A stretch of DNA of 64,000 bases from Microbacterium cremeum (GCF_015277855.1 NZ_CP063812.1:2666001-2730000), one strand, 5' to 3'; counted from the stretch's first letter, positions 41,119-50,594 are shown. Program-made: numbers and translations. The notes: generated by a model not told the origin, from the letters alone.

Positions 41119-42444
41119 CTAGGCGGTGATGCGTTCGAGGACGAGCGGGCTCGAGGCCGGGGCCTCCGGTCCGATCTCCCACGCGCCCTCGAGCGCCTCG
41201 AGGGCGCGATCGAACCGTGAGGCATCCTCGCCGAGCAGAGTGAACACCGGCTGACCGGGCGAGACGACGTCGCCGGGCTTGACGTGCAGGTCGATGCCGG
41301 CGGCGTGCAGCACCGGGTCCTGGGCCCGCGCCCGTCCGGCCCCGAGCCGCCATGCGGCGATGCCGAACGGCAGGGCCTCCATGCGAGTCACGAAGCCGGG
41401 CTCGGACGCCGTCACGGTGTGGGTCTCGCGCGGAGCCGGGAGCGCGGCATCCGGGTCCCCGTCCTGGGCGCGGATCATCGCGCGCCACGCGTCCATCGCC
41501 CGGCCGTCCTGGAGAGCGGCCTCGACGTCGGCATCAGGCCGGCCGGCGAGGGTGAGCATCTCGCGCGCGAGGGCGACCGTCAGCTCGACGACATCGGCCG
41601 GGCCGCCGCCGGCGAGCACCTCGACGGACTCGCGCACCTCGTTGGCGTTGCCGATCGCCAGGCCCAGCGGCGTGTTCATGTCGGTCAGGAGCGCGGTCGT
41701 CGAGACCCCCGAGTCGGTGCCGAGGGCGACCATCGTGCGGGCGAGCTCACGTGCGCGGTCGACGTCGCGCATGAACGCCCCCGACCCGAACTTGACGTCG
41801 AGGACGAGCGAGTCGGTGCCCTCGGCGATCTTCTTCGACATGATGCTCGACGCGATGAGCGGGATCGCCTCGACGGTGCCGGTGACGTCCCGCAGCGCGT
41901 AGAGCTTCTTGTCGGCGGGGGCGAGTCCCGATCCGGCCGCGCAGATCACGGCGCCCACGTCGCGCAGCTGCGCGAACATCTCGTCGTTCGAGAGCGCGGC
42001 GCGCCATCCGGGAATCGACTCGAGCTTGTCGAGGGTGCCGCCGGTGTGGCCGAGGCCGCGCCCCGAAAGCTGCGGCACCGCGACGCCGAACGCGGCGACC
42101 AGCGGCGCGAGCGGGAGCGTGATCTTGTCGCCGACGCCTCCCGTCGAGTGCTTGTCGACGGTGGTCTTGCCGAGGCCGGCGAAGCCCATACGCTCCCCGG
42201 AACGGATCATCGCGTCGGTCATCACGCGGATCTCGTCACGCGTCATGCCGTTCAGCAGCACCGCCATCGCGAACGCCGCCATCTGCGAGTCGGCGACGTA
42301 GCCGCGCGTGTAGGCGTCGACCATCCAGCGCAGGGCGTCCTCGGGGACTGCTCCCCCGTCGCGCTTCGCGCGGATGACGTCGACGGCGTCGAAGGGCTCG
42401 ACCGATTGCTCGGCACCGCCGTCCTGAGCCTGTCCGAGGGTCAT
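41119..42444 (-). CDS. deoA: thymidine phosphorylase
   Basis: The enzyme splits thymidine and deoxyuridine with phosphate. The 441-residue length fits. The active site includes KHSTGGVGDKITLPLAP, the family signature SGRGLGHTGGTLDKLESIPG, and SSIMSKKIAEGTDSLVLDVKFGSGAFM, with the Arg/Ser/Lys phosphate contacts. ATG 42444 overlaps the cdd stop by four bases. Another in-frame Met lies 20 residues later, but the overlap supports the first. Confidence 0.97.
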   Translation of the reverse strand: MTLGQAQDGGAEQSVEPFDAVDVIRAKRDGGAVPEDALRWMVDAYTRGYVADSQMAAFAMAVLLNGMTRDEIRVMTDAMIRSGERMGFAGLGKTTVDKHSTGGVGDKITLPLAPLVAAFGVAVPQLSGRGLGHTGGTLDKLESIPGWRAALSNDEMFAQLRDVGAVICAAGSGLAPADKKLYALRDVTGTVEAIPLIASSIMSKKIAEGTDSLVLDVKFGSGAFMRDVDRARELARTMVALGTDSGVSTTALLTDMNTPLGLAIGNANEVRESVEVLAGGGPADVVELTVALAREMLTLAGRPDADVEAALQDGRAMDAWRAMIRAQDGDPDAALPAPRETHTVTASEPGFVTRMEALPFGIAAWRLGAGRARAQDPVLHAAGIDLHVKPGDVVSPGQPVFTLLGEDASRFDRALEALEGAWEIGPEAPASSPLVLERITA

Positions 42445-42848
42445 CGCGCCGCCTCCTCGAGATCGCGCGGGCCGAAGGCGTCGGGCAGGACCTCGTCGAT
42501 CGTGCGGATGCCCGACACGGTCTCGAGCAGCATGCCGGGGATCGCGAACTCGTACAGCAGCTGACGGCACCGCCCGCACGGCATGATCGTGTCGCCGTGA
42601 CCATTGACGCACACGAACGCGACGAGACCGCCGCCGCCGCTCATCTGCAGCTCGCCGACGAGCCCGCACTCCGCGCACAGGCCCACGCCGTACGACGCGT
42701 TCTCGACGTTGCAGCCCGTGACGATGCGGCCGTCCGTGACCAGCGCCGCCGCGCCGACCTTGTAGCGGGAGTACGGCGCGTACGCGCGCTTCATCGCCTC
42801 CGTCGCGGCTGCCCGCAGCTCATCCCAGTCGATATCGGTCACAGTCAT
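42441..42848 (-). CDS. cdd: cytidine deaminase
   Basis: The enzyme turns cytidine to uridine. The 135-residue size is that of the tetrameric class. Zinc ligands are the Cys in GLCAECGLVGEL (with the catalytic Glu) and the PCGRCRQ pair; the substrate loop NVENASYG is present. It overlaps the permease stop by four bases and the deoA start by four bases, so these genes are translated together. Confidence 0.97.
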   Translation of the reverse strand: MTVTDIDWDELRAAATEAMKRAYAPYSRYKVGAAALVTDGRIVTGCNVENASYGVGLCAECGLVGELQMSGGGGLVAFVCVNGHGDTIMPCGRCRQLLYEFAIPGMLLETVSGIRTIDEVLPDAFGPRDLEEAAR

Positions 42849-44125
42849 CCCTTGATGTATGGCTTGCCGGCTGCGGCCGGACCGCGGATCTGCCCGGCGA
42901 AGCCGGCCACCGCGATGATCGTCACGACGTACGGCAGCATGAGCATGAATTCGCTGGGGATCGGCGTGCGCAGCACCGTCAGCAGGTTCTGCAGGTTGGT
43001 CGCGAAGCCGAACAGCAGCGCCGCGAGCGTCGCGCGCAGCGGGTCCCAGCGGCCGAAGATCACGGCGGCGAGGGCGATGAAGCCGAGGCCGGCGGTCATC
43101 TCCTTCGTGAACTGGCCGACCGACACGAGCGTGAAGTACGCGCCGCCGATGCCGGCGATCGCGCCGGCGAGCGACACGTTCCAGAACCGGCTCGTGTTGA
43201 CCTTGATGCCGACGGTGTCGGCGGCCTGCGGGTGCTCGCCGACCGCGCGCAGACGCAGACCCCATCGCGTGCGGTAGAGGCCCCACGCGACGATCGCGAC
43301 GGTGGCGTACATGAGGTACACGATGAACGTCTGGTTGAACAGCACCGGGCCGATGATCGGGATGTCGCCGAGCAGCGGGATCTCCCACCGCGTGAAGCGG
43401 ACCGGGCGATTCAGCTCGGACTCGTTCGGCACGAGGAGCGCGCCGTACAGGAACCCGGTGAGGCCCGCCACGAGCACGTTCAGCACGACACCGACGATGA
43501 CCTGGTCCACGAGGTACTTGATCGAGAACGCGGCCAGCACGAACGCCACCAGCACGCCGCCCATCATCGCGCCGACGAGCCCGACGAACGGGTTGTGGGT
43601 GATGCTCGCCAGGAGCGCGGCGCTGAAGGCGCCGAGGAGGAACTGCCCCTCGATCGCCACGTTCACCACGCCGACCCGCTCGCCGATCACACCGCCCAGC
43701 GCACCGAAGATGAGCGGCACCGACAGCGACAGTGCGCCGAAGAGGAGGCCCGTCACCGGCACCAGGCCACCCGCGGAGGCCCACACCAGGAAGGCGAAGA
43801 CGGCGAGCACGCCGAAGACGATCGGCAGCCATATGCCGGTGCGGCGATACGCCCACGCATCCAGGAACGCCCACACCGTCAGCAGGAGCAGGGCCGCCAG
43901 GACGATCCAGCAGGTGAGCGCGGTCGGCACGATCAGGTTCGGCAGCGGGATCGACGCGGCCGGATCGCCGAGGCGGAACGTGCTGATGCCGTCCCGCGGC
44001 ACCAGCAGGAAGAGCAGCCCGAGCAGCACGGTCGCGATCGCGAGGGTGATCGGTTGCTTGACGTGACGCACCTTCACCGTGGACAGGTGCGCCACGTCGG
44101 AGGGCATGGGCGCGAGCGCGGTCAT
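42845..44125 (-). CDS. nucleoside ABC transporter permease
   Basis: A 426-residue permease of the BMP/YufQ type. It has about 10-12 spans and the conserved stretch LGGVIGERVGVVNVAIEGQFLLGAFSAALLA with GLFNIGGRG-like position, and AVGEHPQAADTVGIKVNTSRFW near the coupling helix. The first 20 residues are cytoplasmic. ATG 44125 overlaps the other permease stop by four bases. It forms the pore with the permease encoded upstream. Confidence 0.93.
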   Translation of the reverse strand: MTALAPMPSDVAHLSTVKVRHVKQPITLAIATVLLGLLFLLVPRDGISTFRLGDPAASIPLPNLIVPTALTCWIVLAALLLLTVWAFLDAWAYRRTGIWLPIVFGVLAVFAFLVWASAGGLVPVTGLLFGALSLSVPLIFGALGGVIGERVGVVNVAIEGQFLLGAFSAALLASITHNPFVGLVGAMMGGVLVAFVLAAFSIKYLVDQVIVGVVLNVLVAGLTGFLYGALLVPNESELNRPVRFTRWEIPLLGDIPIIGPVLFNQTFIVYLMYATVAIVAWGLYRTRWGLRLRAVGEHPQAADTVGIKVNTSRFWNVSLAGAIAGIGGAYFTLVSVGQFTKEMTAGLGFIALAAVIFGRWDPLRATLAALLFGFATNLQNLLTVLRTPIPSEFMLMLPYVVTIIAVAGFAGQIRGPAAAGKPYIKG

Positions 44126-45468
44126 GCGGACACCGCCTTGTCTTCGACGGGCTCGGGTTTGCGCTTCGCGGCCTTGGCTCTCGCTCGGGCGGCCTTCTCG
44201 GCATCCGTCTTGGGCAGGAAGAAGATGGTGCGGATCAGCGGCGGTGCCGCGATGAACAGCACGATGAGCGACTGCACGACGAGCACGATGTCGACCGGGA
44301 TGCCCTGCGAGGCCTGCATCGTGAACGAGCCCGCCTTGAGGGCGCCGAACAGGAGGCCGGCGGCGAACACGCCCCACGCGCGGCTGCGACCGAGCAGGGC
44401 GACGGTGATCGCCGTGAAGCCGATGCCGGCGTCGATCAGTCCGTCGAACCCGGTGGTCACCGAGCCCTGGATCTGGTTCATGCCGGCCAGGCCCGCCAGG
44501 CCGCCGGCGAACAGCATCGCGTAGATGTACATGCGCTGCACCGAGATGCCCGCGGCGCGGGCGGCGTGCGGGTTCTCGCCGACCGCGCGCAGCCGGAAGC
44601 CCAGGCTCGAGCGCTCGACCAGCCACCACACGAAGACCGTCGCCCCGATCACGATGACGAATCCCCAGTCCAGGAGCGGGAATCGTGGTCCGAGCAGCTC
44701 GGGGAACTGCGCGCCGGCAGGCGTCGCCGCCGAGATCGGCTGGTCGCCGGAGGGGCGCTGCAGGATGCCGGGCGTGCGCACCATCCACGCCACGAGGTAA
44801 AGCGCGACGTAGTTGAGCATGATCGTGAGGATCACCTCGTGCGCACCGGTGCGTGCCTTCAGAACACCCACGATGCCGCCCCAGATCGCCCCGCCCGCGA
44901 TGCCGGCGGCGAGCGTGAGCGGAAGCTGGAGGAACATCGGCAGATCCAGGTTGAACGTCAGCAGCGCCGCCGTCGCGCACGCGATGAGCATCTGACCGCG
45001 TCCGCCGATGTTGAACAGGCCCACCCGGAACGCCAGCCCGACGCCGAGACCCGCCGCGATCAGCGGGGCCGCGAAGCCGAGCGTGTTCGTCAGCGGACGG
45101 ATCTGCGTCGCGAAGTCGCTGGCGCGCGCGTTGAAGATCGCGCCGCGGAACATCGCCTCGTACCCGCCGTACACGGCGCTCCAGACCGCCGCGAGCGTGT
45201 CGCCGGGCCGGGCGAAGAAGTACCCCGCCGACTCCTGCACGTCTTCGTCGGTGATCGCCATCAGGATGCCGCCGACGATCATGGCGACCACGATGGCGAG
45301 GACCGTCGTCACCCAGTTGCTGCGCAGTAGCTCCTTGACGAAGACGTTCTGGCGCGGCGGCGGCGCGATCCCCGGGGACCCGGTGAGCGGGCCCGACACG
45401 GGCGGCAGCTGCTCGGGCGGCAGGCCCTTCAGCGGCTCGATGGGGGCACCTGGCGTCTGACCGCTCAC
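44122..45468 (-). CDS. nucleoside ABC transporter permease
   Basis: A 448-residue permease of the YufP type, with a Pro-rich cytoplasmic N-terminus and about 10 spans. It shows GLAFRVGLFNIGGRGQMLIACATAALL and AVGENPHAARAAGISVQRMY, the conserved loop paired with the ATPase. The tail is basic (RARAKAAKRKPEP). GTG 45468 overlaps the ATPase stop by four bases. It is the upstream permease of the pair. Confidence 0.93.
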   Translation of the reverse strand: MSGQTPGAPIEPLKGLPPEQLPPVSGPLTGSPGIAPPPRQNVFVKELLRSNWVTTVLAIVVAMIVGGILMAITDEDVQESAGYFFARPGDTLAAVWSAVYGGYEAMFRGAIFNARASDFATQIRPLTNTLGFAAPLIAAGLGVGLAFRVGLFNIGGRGQMLIACATAALLTFNLDLPMFLQLPLTLAAGIAGGAIWGGIVGVLKARTGAHEVILTIMLNYVALYLVAWMVRTPGILQRPSGDQPISAATPAGAQFPELLGPRFPLLDWGFVIVIGATVFVWWLVERSSLGFRLRAVGENPHAARAAGISVQRMYIYAMLFAGGLAGLAGMNQIQGSVTTGFDGLIDAGIGFTAITVALLGRSRAWGVFAAGLLFGALKAGSFTMQASQGIPVDIVLVVQSLIVLFIAAPPLIRTIFFLPKTDAEKAARARAKAAKRKPEPVEDKAVSA

Positions 45469-46979
45469 GCGACGGCCTCCTCTGGCTTCTCGCCGGCCAT
45501 CATCAGGCCGAGCACGTCACGGGGAGTGTCACCGGGCACGATCCCGACGATCGCGCCGCGGTACATCACGGCGATCCGGTCGGCGAGGGCCGCCACCTCG
45601 TCGAGCTCGGTCGAGACGACGACGACAGGGATGCCGGCATCCCGGGTCTCGACGATGCGCGTGTGGATGAACTCGATCGAGCCCACGTCCACGCCGCGCG
45701 TCGGCTGCGCCGCCACGAGGAGTTTGAGCTCTCGGCTCATCTCGCGCGCGATGACGACCTTCTGCTGGTTGCCGCCCGAGAGCGTGCCGGCCGGGACACC
45801 GGGGCCCTGCGTGCGGATGTCGTACTCGGCGATGCGGTCCTCCGCGAACCCCTCGAGCACGCCGCGACGGATCGTGCCGGCCACGACGAAGGCCTTGTCG
45901 CCGGAGCGGTCCAGGATGAGGTTCTCGGCGACCGAGAAGCCGCCGACGAGGCCGTCCTCGGTGCGGTCCTCGGGTACGAACCCGACGCCGTGATCGAGGA
46001 TGCCGCGCACGCTGCGCCCGACGAGCTCGACGCCGTCCAGTGTGATCGAGCCCTTGACGCGCTCGGCGAGTCCGACCATCGCCTCGATGAGCTCGGTCTG
46101 GCCGTTGCCCTGCACTCCGGCGACGGCGAGCACCTCGCCCGGACGCACGTCGAAGCTCACGTCGTCCACGACGACGGTGCCGTCGGAGGCGATCACGCTC
46201 ACGTTGCGCACCTCGAGGCCGCCCTCGCCGACGTTCGGCGGATCCTTGTGGACCGTCAGCTCGACGGCGCGGCCCACCATGAGCGATGCCAGCTCGGCGT
46301 TGGAGGCGGTCGGGGATGCCTCACCGACGACCTTGCCCAGGCGGATGACGGTGATGCGGTCGGCGACCTCGCGCACCTCACGCAGCTTGTGCGTGATGAA
46401 CACGATCGAGGTGCCCTCATCGCGCAGCTGGCGCATGATCGCCATGAGCTCGTCGGTCTCCTGCGGCGTGAGCACGGCGGTCGGCTCGTCGAAGACGAGC
46501 ACACGGGCATCTCGTGAGAGCGCCTTGATGATCTCGACGCGCTGCTGGACACCCACGGGGAGGTCTCCGACGACCGCGTCGGGGTCCACCTCGAAGCCGA
46601 AGCGCTGCGCCACATCGCGCACGTGCTGGCGGGCCTTCGCGAGATCGAGGGCGCCGAGCGCCTTGGTGTCTTCGTGGCCGAGCATGACGTTCTCGGCGAC
46701 GGTGAAGACGGGGATGAGCATGAAGTGCTGGTGCACCATGCCGATGCCCGCGGCCATGGCGTCGCCCGGACCCCGGAAGTGCTGGACGACGTCGTCCAGC
46801 AGGATCTCGCCCTCTTCGGCCTGATACAGGCCGTAGAGCACGTTCATCAGGGTGGACTTTCCGGCCCCGTTCTCCCCCAGGAGAGCATGGATCTCACCCG
46901 GCTGGACCACGAGATCGATGTGGTCGTTCGCAACGAGAGACCCGAACCGCTTCGTGATCCCACGGAGCTCGAGCTTCAT
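45465..46979 (-). CDS. nucleoside ABC transporter ATP-binding protein (two NBDs)
   Basis: A 504-residue protein with two nucleotide-binding domains, as in sugar and nucleoside importers. The first has Walker A GENGAGKSTL, signature LPVGVQQRVEI and Walker B VLVFDEPTAVL. The second has Walker A GVQGNGQTELI, signature LSGGNQQKVV and a degenerate Walker B (LLVAAQPTRGVDVG). The motif GFVPEDRTEDG is typical. ATG 46979 has TAAGGT six bases upstream, so this gene starts a leaderless message of its own, apart from the BMP gene. Confidence 0.95.
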   Translation of the reverse strand: MKLELRGITKRFGSLVANDHIDLVVQPGEIHALLGENGAGKSTLMNVLYGLYQAEEGEILLDDVVQHFRGPGDAMAAGIGMVHQHFMLIPVFTVAENVMLGHEDTKALGALDLAKARQHVRDVAQRFGFEVDPDAVVGDLPVGVQQRVEIIKALSRDARVLVFDEPTAVLTPQETDELMAIMRQLRDEGTSIVFITHKLREVREVADRITVIRLGKVVGEASPTASNAELASLMVGRAVELTVHKDPPNVGEGGLEVRNVSVIASDGTVVVDDVSFDVRPGEVLAVAGVQGNGQTELIEAMVGLAERVKGSITLDGVELVGRSVRGILDHGVGFVPEDRTEDGLVGGFSVAENLILDRSGDKAFVVAGTIRRGVLEGFAEDRIAEYDIRTQGPGVPAGTLSGGNQQKVVIAREMSRELKLLVAAQPTRGVDVGSIEFIHTRIVETRDAGIPVVVVSTELDEVAALADRIAVMYRGAIVGIVPGDTPRDVLGLMMAGEKPEEAVA

Positions 46980-46985
46980 ATCTGC

Positions 46986-46991
46986 ACCTTA
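46986..46991 (-). promoter_or_regulatory. leaderless -10 box for the transporter ATPase
   Basis: TAAGGT on the minus strand, six bases before ATG 46979, in an AT-rich stretch (GATATATAAGG) that stands out from its GC-rich surroundings. Confidence 0.45.
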
Positions 46992-47002
46992 TATATCTCT
47001 CT

Positions 47003-47056
47003 GGCCGCGGCACCACATGTCCCTGCGGCCGCGGCACCATATCCCTCCGGCCGCGG
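47003..47056. repeat. short tandem repeat ahead of the transporter ATPase
   Basis: The word GGCCGCGGCACCA(C/T)AT...CCCT begins at 47003 and 47027, with a third start GGCCGCGG at 47049. Units are 24 and 22 bases. The word includes the palindrome CCGCGG. It lies upstream of the ATPase promoter. Confidence 0.55.
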
Positions 47057-47103
47057 GTCGCTCCATCCCCGCGCGGGGGCGCGGGGCGGTGCGGGCCGGA
47101 AGA

Positions 47104-47135
47104 ACGCGGCCGGGTGGAGATCCACCCGGCCGCGT
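47104..47135 (-). terminator. perfect 15-bp hairpin terminator after the BMP lipoprotein gene
   Basis: Arms ACGCGGCCGGGTGGA (47104-47118) and TCCACCCGGCCGCGT (47121-47135) with two bases between. On the minus strand it starts 21 bases after the BMP stop codon and is followed by TCTTCC. It would partly separate the abundant binding protein from the downstream transporter genes. Confidence 0.75.
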
Positions 47136-47155
47136 CGCGTGATGTTGCGCGCGCC

Positions 47156-48271
47156 TTACGGCGAGCTGGGCGAGGTCACCTCGAGCTCACCCGAGATGAT
47201 CTGCTCCTGCAGCGCTGCGAGCTCGTCGAGCAGACCCTCGGGCAGCTGCGACTCGAACGCGCCGAAGCTCGACAGGCCGACGCCCTCGTTCTCGAGCGTG
47301 CCGACGTACGGCGTGACATCGAAGTCACCCGTCGACGCCTCCAGGGTGGCCTGGTAGACGGCCTCGTCGATGCGCTTCATGATCGACACCAGCACCAGGT
47401 CGGCCACCGACGGGTCGGCGACGGCGAGGTCGGAGTCGACACCCAGCATGACCGTGCTCGAGCCGCCGTCGGTGATGGCGTCGCGCGCACTCTGGTAGAT
47501 CGGGCCGCCGACCGGCAGGATGACGTCGACGCCCTGGTCGAGGATGCCCTGGGCGGTCTGCTTGGCGGTGTCGTTCGCGTCGAATCCGCCCGTGAACGAT
47601 CCGTCCTGCTCGGCGACGTCCCAGCCGAACGTCTCGACCGCGGCGCCCTTGTCTTCGTTGTACTTCTCGACGCCGTCGACGAAGCCGTCCATGAAGATCG
47701 TCACCGGCGGGATCGGGATGCCGCCGAACGTGCCGACCTTGTTGACGCCGGCGTTCGCCGACCACGCGGCAGCGGCGTAGCCGCCGAGGTACGCGGCCTG
47801 CACGGTGTCGAACATGAGGGGCTTGATGTTGGGCGCGTCGGACTCGCCGTCGAAGTCGGCGTCTGCCCAGTCATCGATGATCGCGTAGCTCACCTCGGGG
47901 TTCGCGGTGGCCGACGCGATCGTGTCGGCCGAGAGCTTGAAGCCCACCGACACGATGAAGGTGCAGCCCTCGGCGATGAGGTTCTCGAGGTTGGGGCCGT
48001 AGTCGTTGGCGGACGCGGACTCGACCTCGATCGGCGTGACGCCGAGCTCGTCGGCGGCGCGCTCCATGCCCTCGAGGGCCGACTGGTTGAACGACTTGTC
48101 GTTGAAGCCGCCGTCGTCCGAGACGAGGCAGGGCGTGAAGCCTTCGACGACGTCCCCGGCGTCGCCGGTCGGGTCGGTCTCCTCCGGGGCGGAGCCGCAG
48201 CCCGCGAGGGCCAGAGCGATGCTCGCCGCGGCGGCGACGCCGGCGAGCTTCTTGGTGCGTGAGATGGTCAA
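47156..48271 (-). CDS. BMP-family nucleoside-binding lipoprotein (PnrA-like)
   Basis: A 371-residue substrate-binding lipoprotein. The signal peptide is basic (TISRTKKLAG) then AAAASIALALAGC, with the lipobox Cys near residue 25 (LALAGC). The mature domain shows FTPCLVSDDGGFNDKSFNQSALEGMERA, the BMP opening, and later DQGVDVILPVGGPIYQSARDA. I choose TTG 48271, not GTG 48283: the strong ribosome binding site GGAGG lies five bases before the TTG but inside the frame if GTG is used. It feeds the permeases encoded downstream. Confidence 0.93.
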   Translation of the reverse strand: MTISRTKKLAGVAAAASIALALAGCGSAPEETDPTGDAGDVVEGFTPCLVSDDGGFNDKSFNQSALEGMERAADELGVTPIEVESASANDYGPNLENLIAEGCTFIVSVGFKLSADTIASATANPEVSYAIIDDWADADFDGESDAPNIKPLMFDTVQAAYLGGYAAAAWSANAGVNKVGTFGGIPIPPVTIFMDGFVDGVEKYNEDKGAAVETFGWDVAEQDGSFTGGFDANDTAKQTAQGILDQGVDVILPVGGPIYQSARDAITDGGSSTVMLGVDSDLAVADPSVADLVLVSIMKRIDEAVYQATLEASTGDFDVTPYVGTLENEGVGLSSFGAFESQLPEGLLDELAALQEQIISGELEVTSPSSP

Positions 48272-48436
48272 CTCAGCCTCCACTAGATCGCCCCGCGTCC
48301 TTCACGGGGACTGCACAAAGTTACCCACTGTGACGAAGCAGTTGCATACTTGCGGAACCCGCAGGGCCGAAAGGTTACAAAGACGCAATACAGCCGTCAT
48401 CGGGAGATCGGATGCCGCGGCTCGCGGCATCCCGTG

Positions 48437-49552
48437 TCAGAGCACTTCGCCGCGCCCGCTGAGCTTGAGCGCGTCGACGACGCCCTTGACCCGCTGGGCA
48501 TGCTCGCTGGTCGTCACCAGCAGCGCGTCCTCGGTGTCGACCACGACGATGTCGCGCACGCCGATGAGGCTGATCACGCGGCCCGTCTGGCTGACGACGA
48601 TGCCGCTCGCGGCGTCCGAGAGGATGCGGGCGTTCTCACCGAGGATCGCCAGGTCGTTCTTGCGTCCGCCGGAGTTGAGTTTGGCCAGGCTCGCGAAGTC
48701 ACCCACGTCGTCCCAGTCGAAGTGCCCCGGGATGACGGCCAGACGGCCCTTGGCGGCTGCGGGCTCGGCCACCGCGTAGTCGATGGCGATCTTCGTCAGC
48801 GTCGGCCACACCCGGTCGACGACCGGGCCGCGCGCATCGCGGTCGTCCCACGCCTCGGCGAGGTCCATGAGACCCGCGTGGAGCTGCGGCTCGTTCTGCG
48901 CGATCTCGCCCAGGAGGACGTCCGCCCGCGAGATGAACATGCCGGCGTTCCACAGATAGTTGCGGTCGGCGAAGTACTCCTTCGCGGTGTCGAGATCGGG
49001 CTTCTCGACGAAGCTCTTCACCAGCGCCGCCTCCGGCGCCCCGTCCACGGAGAGGGCGTCGCCCTTGCGGATGTAGCCGAACCCGACCGAGGGCTCCGAG
49101 GGCTGGATGCCGATCGTGCAGATGTAGCCGTCGCGCGCGGTCGCGACCGCCTGCCGCACCGCCCAGTCGAACAGCTGGGGCACGCGGATGACGTGATCGG
49201 CCGCGAACGAGCCGATGATGACATCGGGCTCTCGGCGGACCAGGACAGCGGCGGCGAGGCCGATGGCGGCGGTCGAGTCGCGGGGCTCGGACTCGAGGAA
49301 GACGTTCTTGTCGGCGATGCCGGGAAGCTCCTTCTCCACGGCGGCGCGGTGCGCGCGCCCCGTGACGACCGAGATGCGGTCGGCCCCCGCCAGCGGTTCG
49401 AGGCGGTCCCACGTGTCGCGCAGCAGCGTCTGACCGGAGCCGGTGAGGTCGTGCAGGAACTTGGGGGCATCGGCGCGAGACAGCGGCCACAGCCGGCTGC
49501 CGATCCCCCCGGCGGGGATGACGGCGTAGAAGTCCTCGATGGGTCCTGACAT
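48437..49552 (-). CDS. manC: mannose-1-phosphate guanylyltransferase
   Basis: The enzyme makes GDP-mannose from GTP and mannose 1-phosphate. The 371-residue protein has the nucleotide loop VIPAGGIGSRLWPLSR near the N-terminus, FLESEPRDSTAAIGLAA, GSFAADHVI, SFVEKPDLDTAKEY and WNAGMF. No fused isomerase domain. ATG 49552 has TAGCCT seven bases upstream (leaderless) and is divergent from sdhC. It feeds mannosylation, for example of wall glycans made by the genes at the left end. Confidence 0.95.
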   Translation of the reverse strand: MSGPIEDFYAVIPAGGIGSRLWPLSRADAPKFLHDLTGSGQTLLRDTWDRLEPLAGADRISVVTGRAHRAAVEKELPGIADKNVFLESEPRDSTAAIGLAAAVLVRREPDVIIGSFAADHVIRVPQLFDWAVRQAVATARDGYICTIGIQPSEPSVGFGYIRKGDALSVDGAPEAALVKSFVEKPDLDTAKEYFADRNYLWNAGMFISRADVLLGEIAQNEPQLHAGLMDLAEAWDDRDARGPVVDRVWPTLTKIAIDYAVAEPAAAKGRLAVIPGHFDWDDVGDFASLAKLNSGGRKNDLAILGENARILSDAASGIVVSQTGRVISLIGVRDIVVVDTEDALLVTTSEHAQRVKGVVDALKLSGRGEVL

Positions 49553-49559
49553 GCCACTC

Positions 49560-49565
49560 AGGCTA
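49560..49565 (-). promoter_or_regulatory. leaderless -10 box for manC
   Basis: TAGCCT on the minus strand, seven bases before ATG 49552. Confidence 0.45.
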
Positions 49566-49628
49566 TCCCGGCCCCCAGGATCCTGCCGAGTGAGGCCGCC
49601 CTTCGTCGCCGCGCACGAAATGCAGGAA

Positions 49629-49634
49629 TAGGAT
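49629..49634 (+). promoter_or_regulatory. -10 box of the sdhCDAB operon
   Basis: TAGGAT with a 33-base leader to GTG 49668 and the ribosome binding site AGGGAGG just before it. The sdh operon is therefore leadered, unlike manC across the same interval. Confidence 0.45.
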
Positions 49635-49667
49635 GAACGGCACAGGCTTCAATCAGGGAGGACGGCC

Positions 49668-50105
49668 GTGTCTGCACCAGCACGCGTCACACCGTCGGTA
49701 TCCGAGACCACTTCCCGAGTCCCCCGCGGCACCCTGTACCGCGGGAACGAGGGCATGTGGTCGTGGGTGCTGCACCGCATCACCGGCATCGCGATCTTCT
49801 TCTTCCTGCTGGTCCACGTGCTCGACACCGCGCTGATCCGCGTGGCCCCCGAGGCCTACGACGCGGTCATGAGCACGTACAAGAACCCGATCATGGGTCT
49901 CGGCGAGGTCGTGCTCGTGGGCGCCATCGCGTACCACGCCTACAACGGCCTGCGCATCATCCTGGTCGACTTCTGGCCGTGGGCGACTCGTCACCAGCGT
50001 CAGCTGTGGTGGGGCGTCATCGGCCTGTTCCTCGTCACGATGATCCCCTTCACCGTGCGCCACCTCTCGAACGTGTTCGCGTACGGCTGGGGAGGAGAGC
50101 ACTGA
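49668..50105 (+). CDS. sdhC: succinate dehydrogenase cytochrome b556 subunit
   Basis: A 145-residue membrane anchor with three spans. It shows HRITGIAIFFFLLVHVLDTAL, which carries a haem His, EVVLVGAIAYHAYNGLRI in span two, and a last span before GWGGEH. GTG 49668 follows AGGGAGG. It overlaps sdhD by one base (TGATG), and with SdhD it anchors SdhAB and binds quinone. Confidence 0.95.
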   Translation: MSAPARVTPSVSETTSRVPRGTLYRGNEGMWSWVLHRITGIAIFFFLLVHVLDTALIRVAPEAYDAVMSTYKNPIMGLGEVVLVGAIAYHAYNGLRIILVDFWPWATRHQRQLWWGVIGLFLVTMIPFTVRHLSNVFAYGWGGEH

Positions 50106-50554
50106 TGACCATCGCCGACCCCCGCGCTCCCCGCACCGCCGTCCGCCGCAAGGGACCCAACCTCGAGAAGTGGGGCTGGATCTACATGCGCATCTCGGGC
50201 GTGGCGCTGGTCGTGCTCATCTTCGGCCACCTGTTCGTCAACCTCATGCTCGGCGAGGGCATCCACGCGCTGGACTTCGCATTCGTCGCCGGCAAGTTCG
50301 CGACACCGTTCTGGCAGTGGTGGGACGTGCTGATGCTGTGGCTGGCGCTGATCCACGGCGCCAACGGCATGCGCACGATCGTCAACGACTACGTGACCCA
50401 TGAGGGCACCCGCCGCGTGCTGGTGTGGGCACTCTGGCTCGCCGCCGGGTTCCTGATCCTGCTCGGCACGCTGGTGGTCTTCACGTTCGACCCGTGCATC
50501 CCCAACCTGAGCGACGGCAGCGTGCTCGCCGAGTTCTGCAGCGCGCAGGGCTGA
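50105..50554 (+). CDS. sdhD: succinate dehydrogenase membrane anchor subunit
   Basis: A 149-residue anchor with three spans: a first with [14 protein letters not shown], a second with [17 protein letters not shown] holding a haem or quinone-site His, and a third [17 protein letters not shown]. The N-terminus is basic ([12 protein letters not shown]). It belongs to the sdhCDAB order of actinobacteria and overlaps sdhC by one base. A 40-base gap precedes sdhA. Confidence 0.94.
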   Translation: MTIADPRAPRTAVRRKGPNLEKWGWIYMRISGVALVVLIFGHLFVNLMLGEGIHALDFAFVAGKFATPFWQWWDVLMLWLALIHGANGMRTIVNDYVTHEGTRRVLVWALWLAAGFLILLGTLVVFTFDPCIPNLSDGSVLAEFCSAQG

Positions 50555-50594
50555 GCGCACCCACGAGGCAAGAGACAACCGAGGCAATCCACAC

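Noticed and set aside
48271..48283. GTG 48283 as start of the BMP lipoprotein
   Set aside because: It would put the strong ribosome binding site inside the frame and add four residues before a normal lipoprotein signal.
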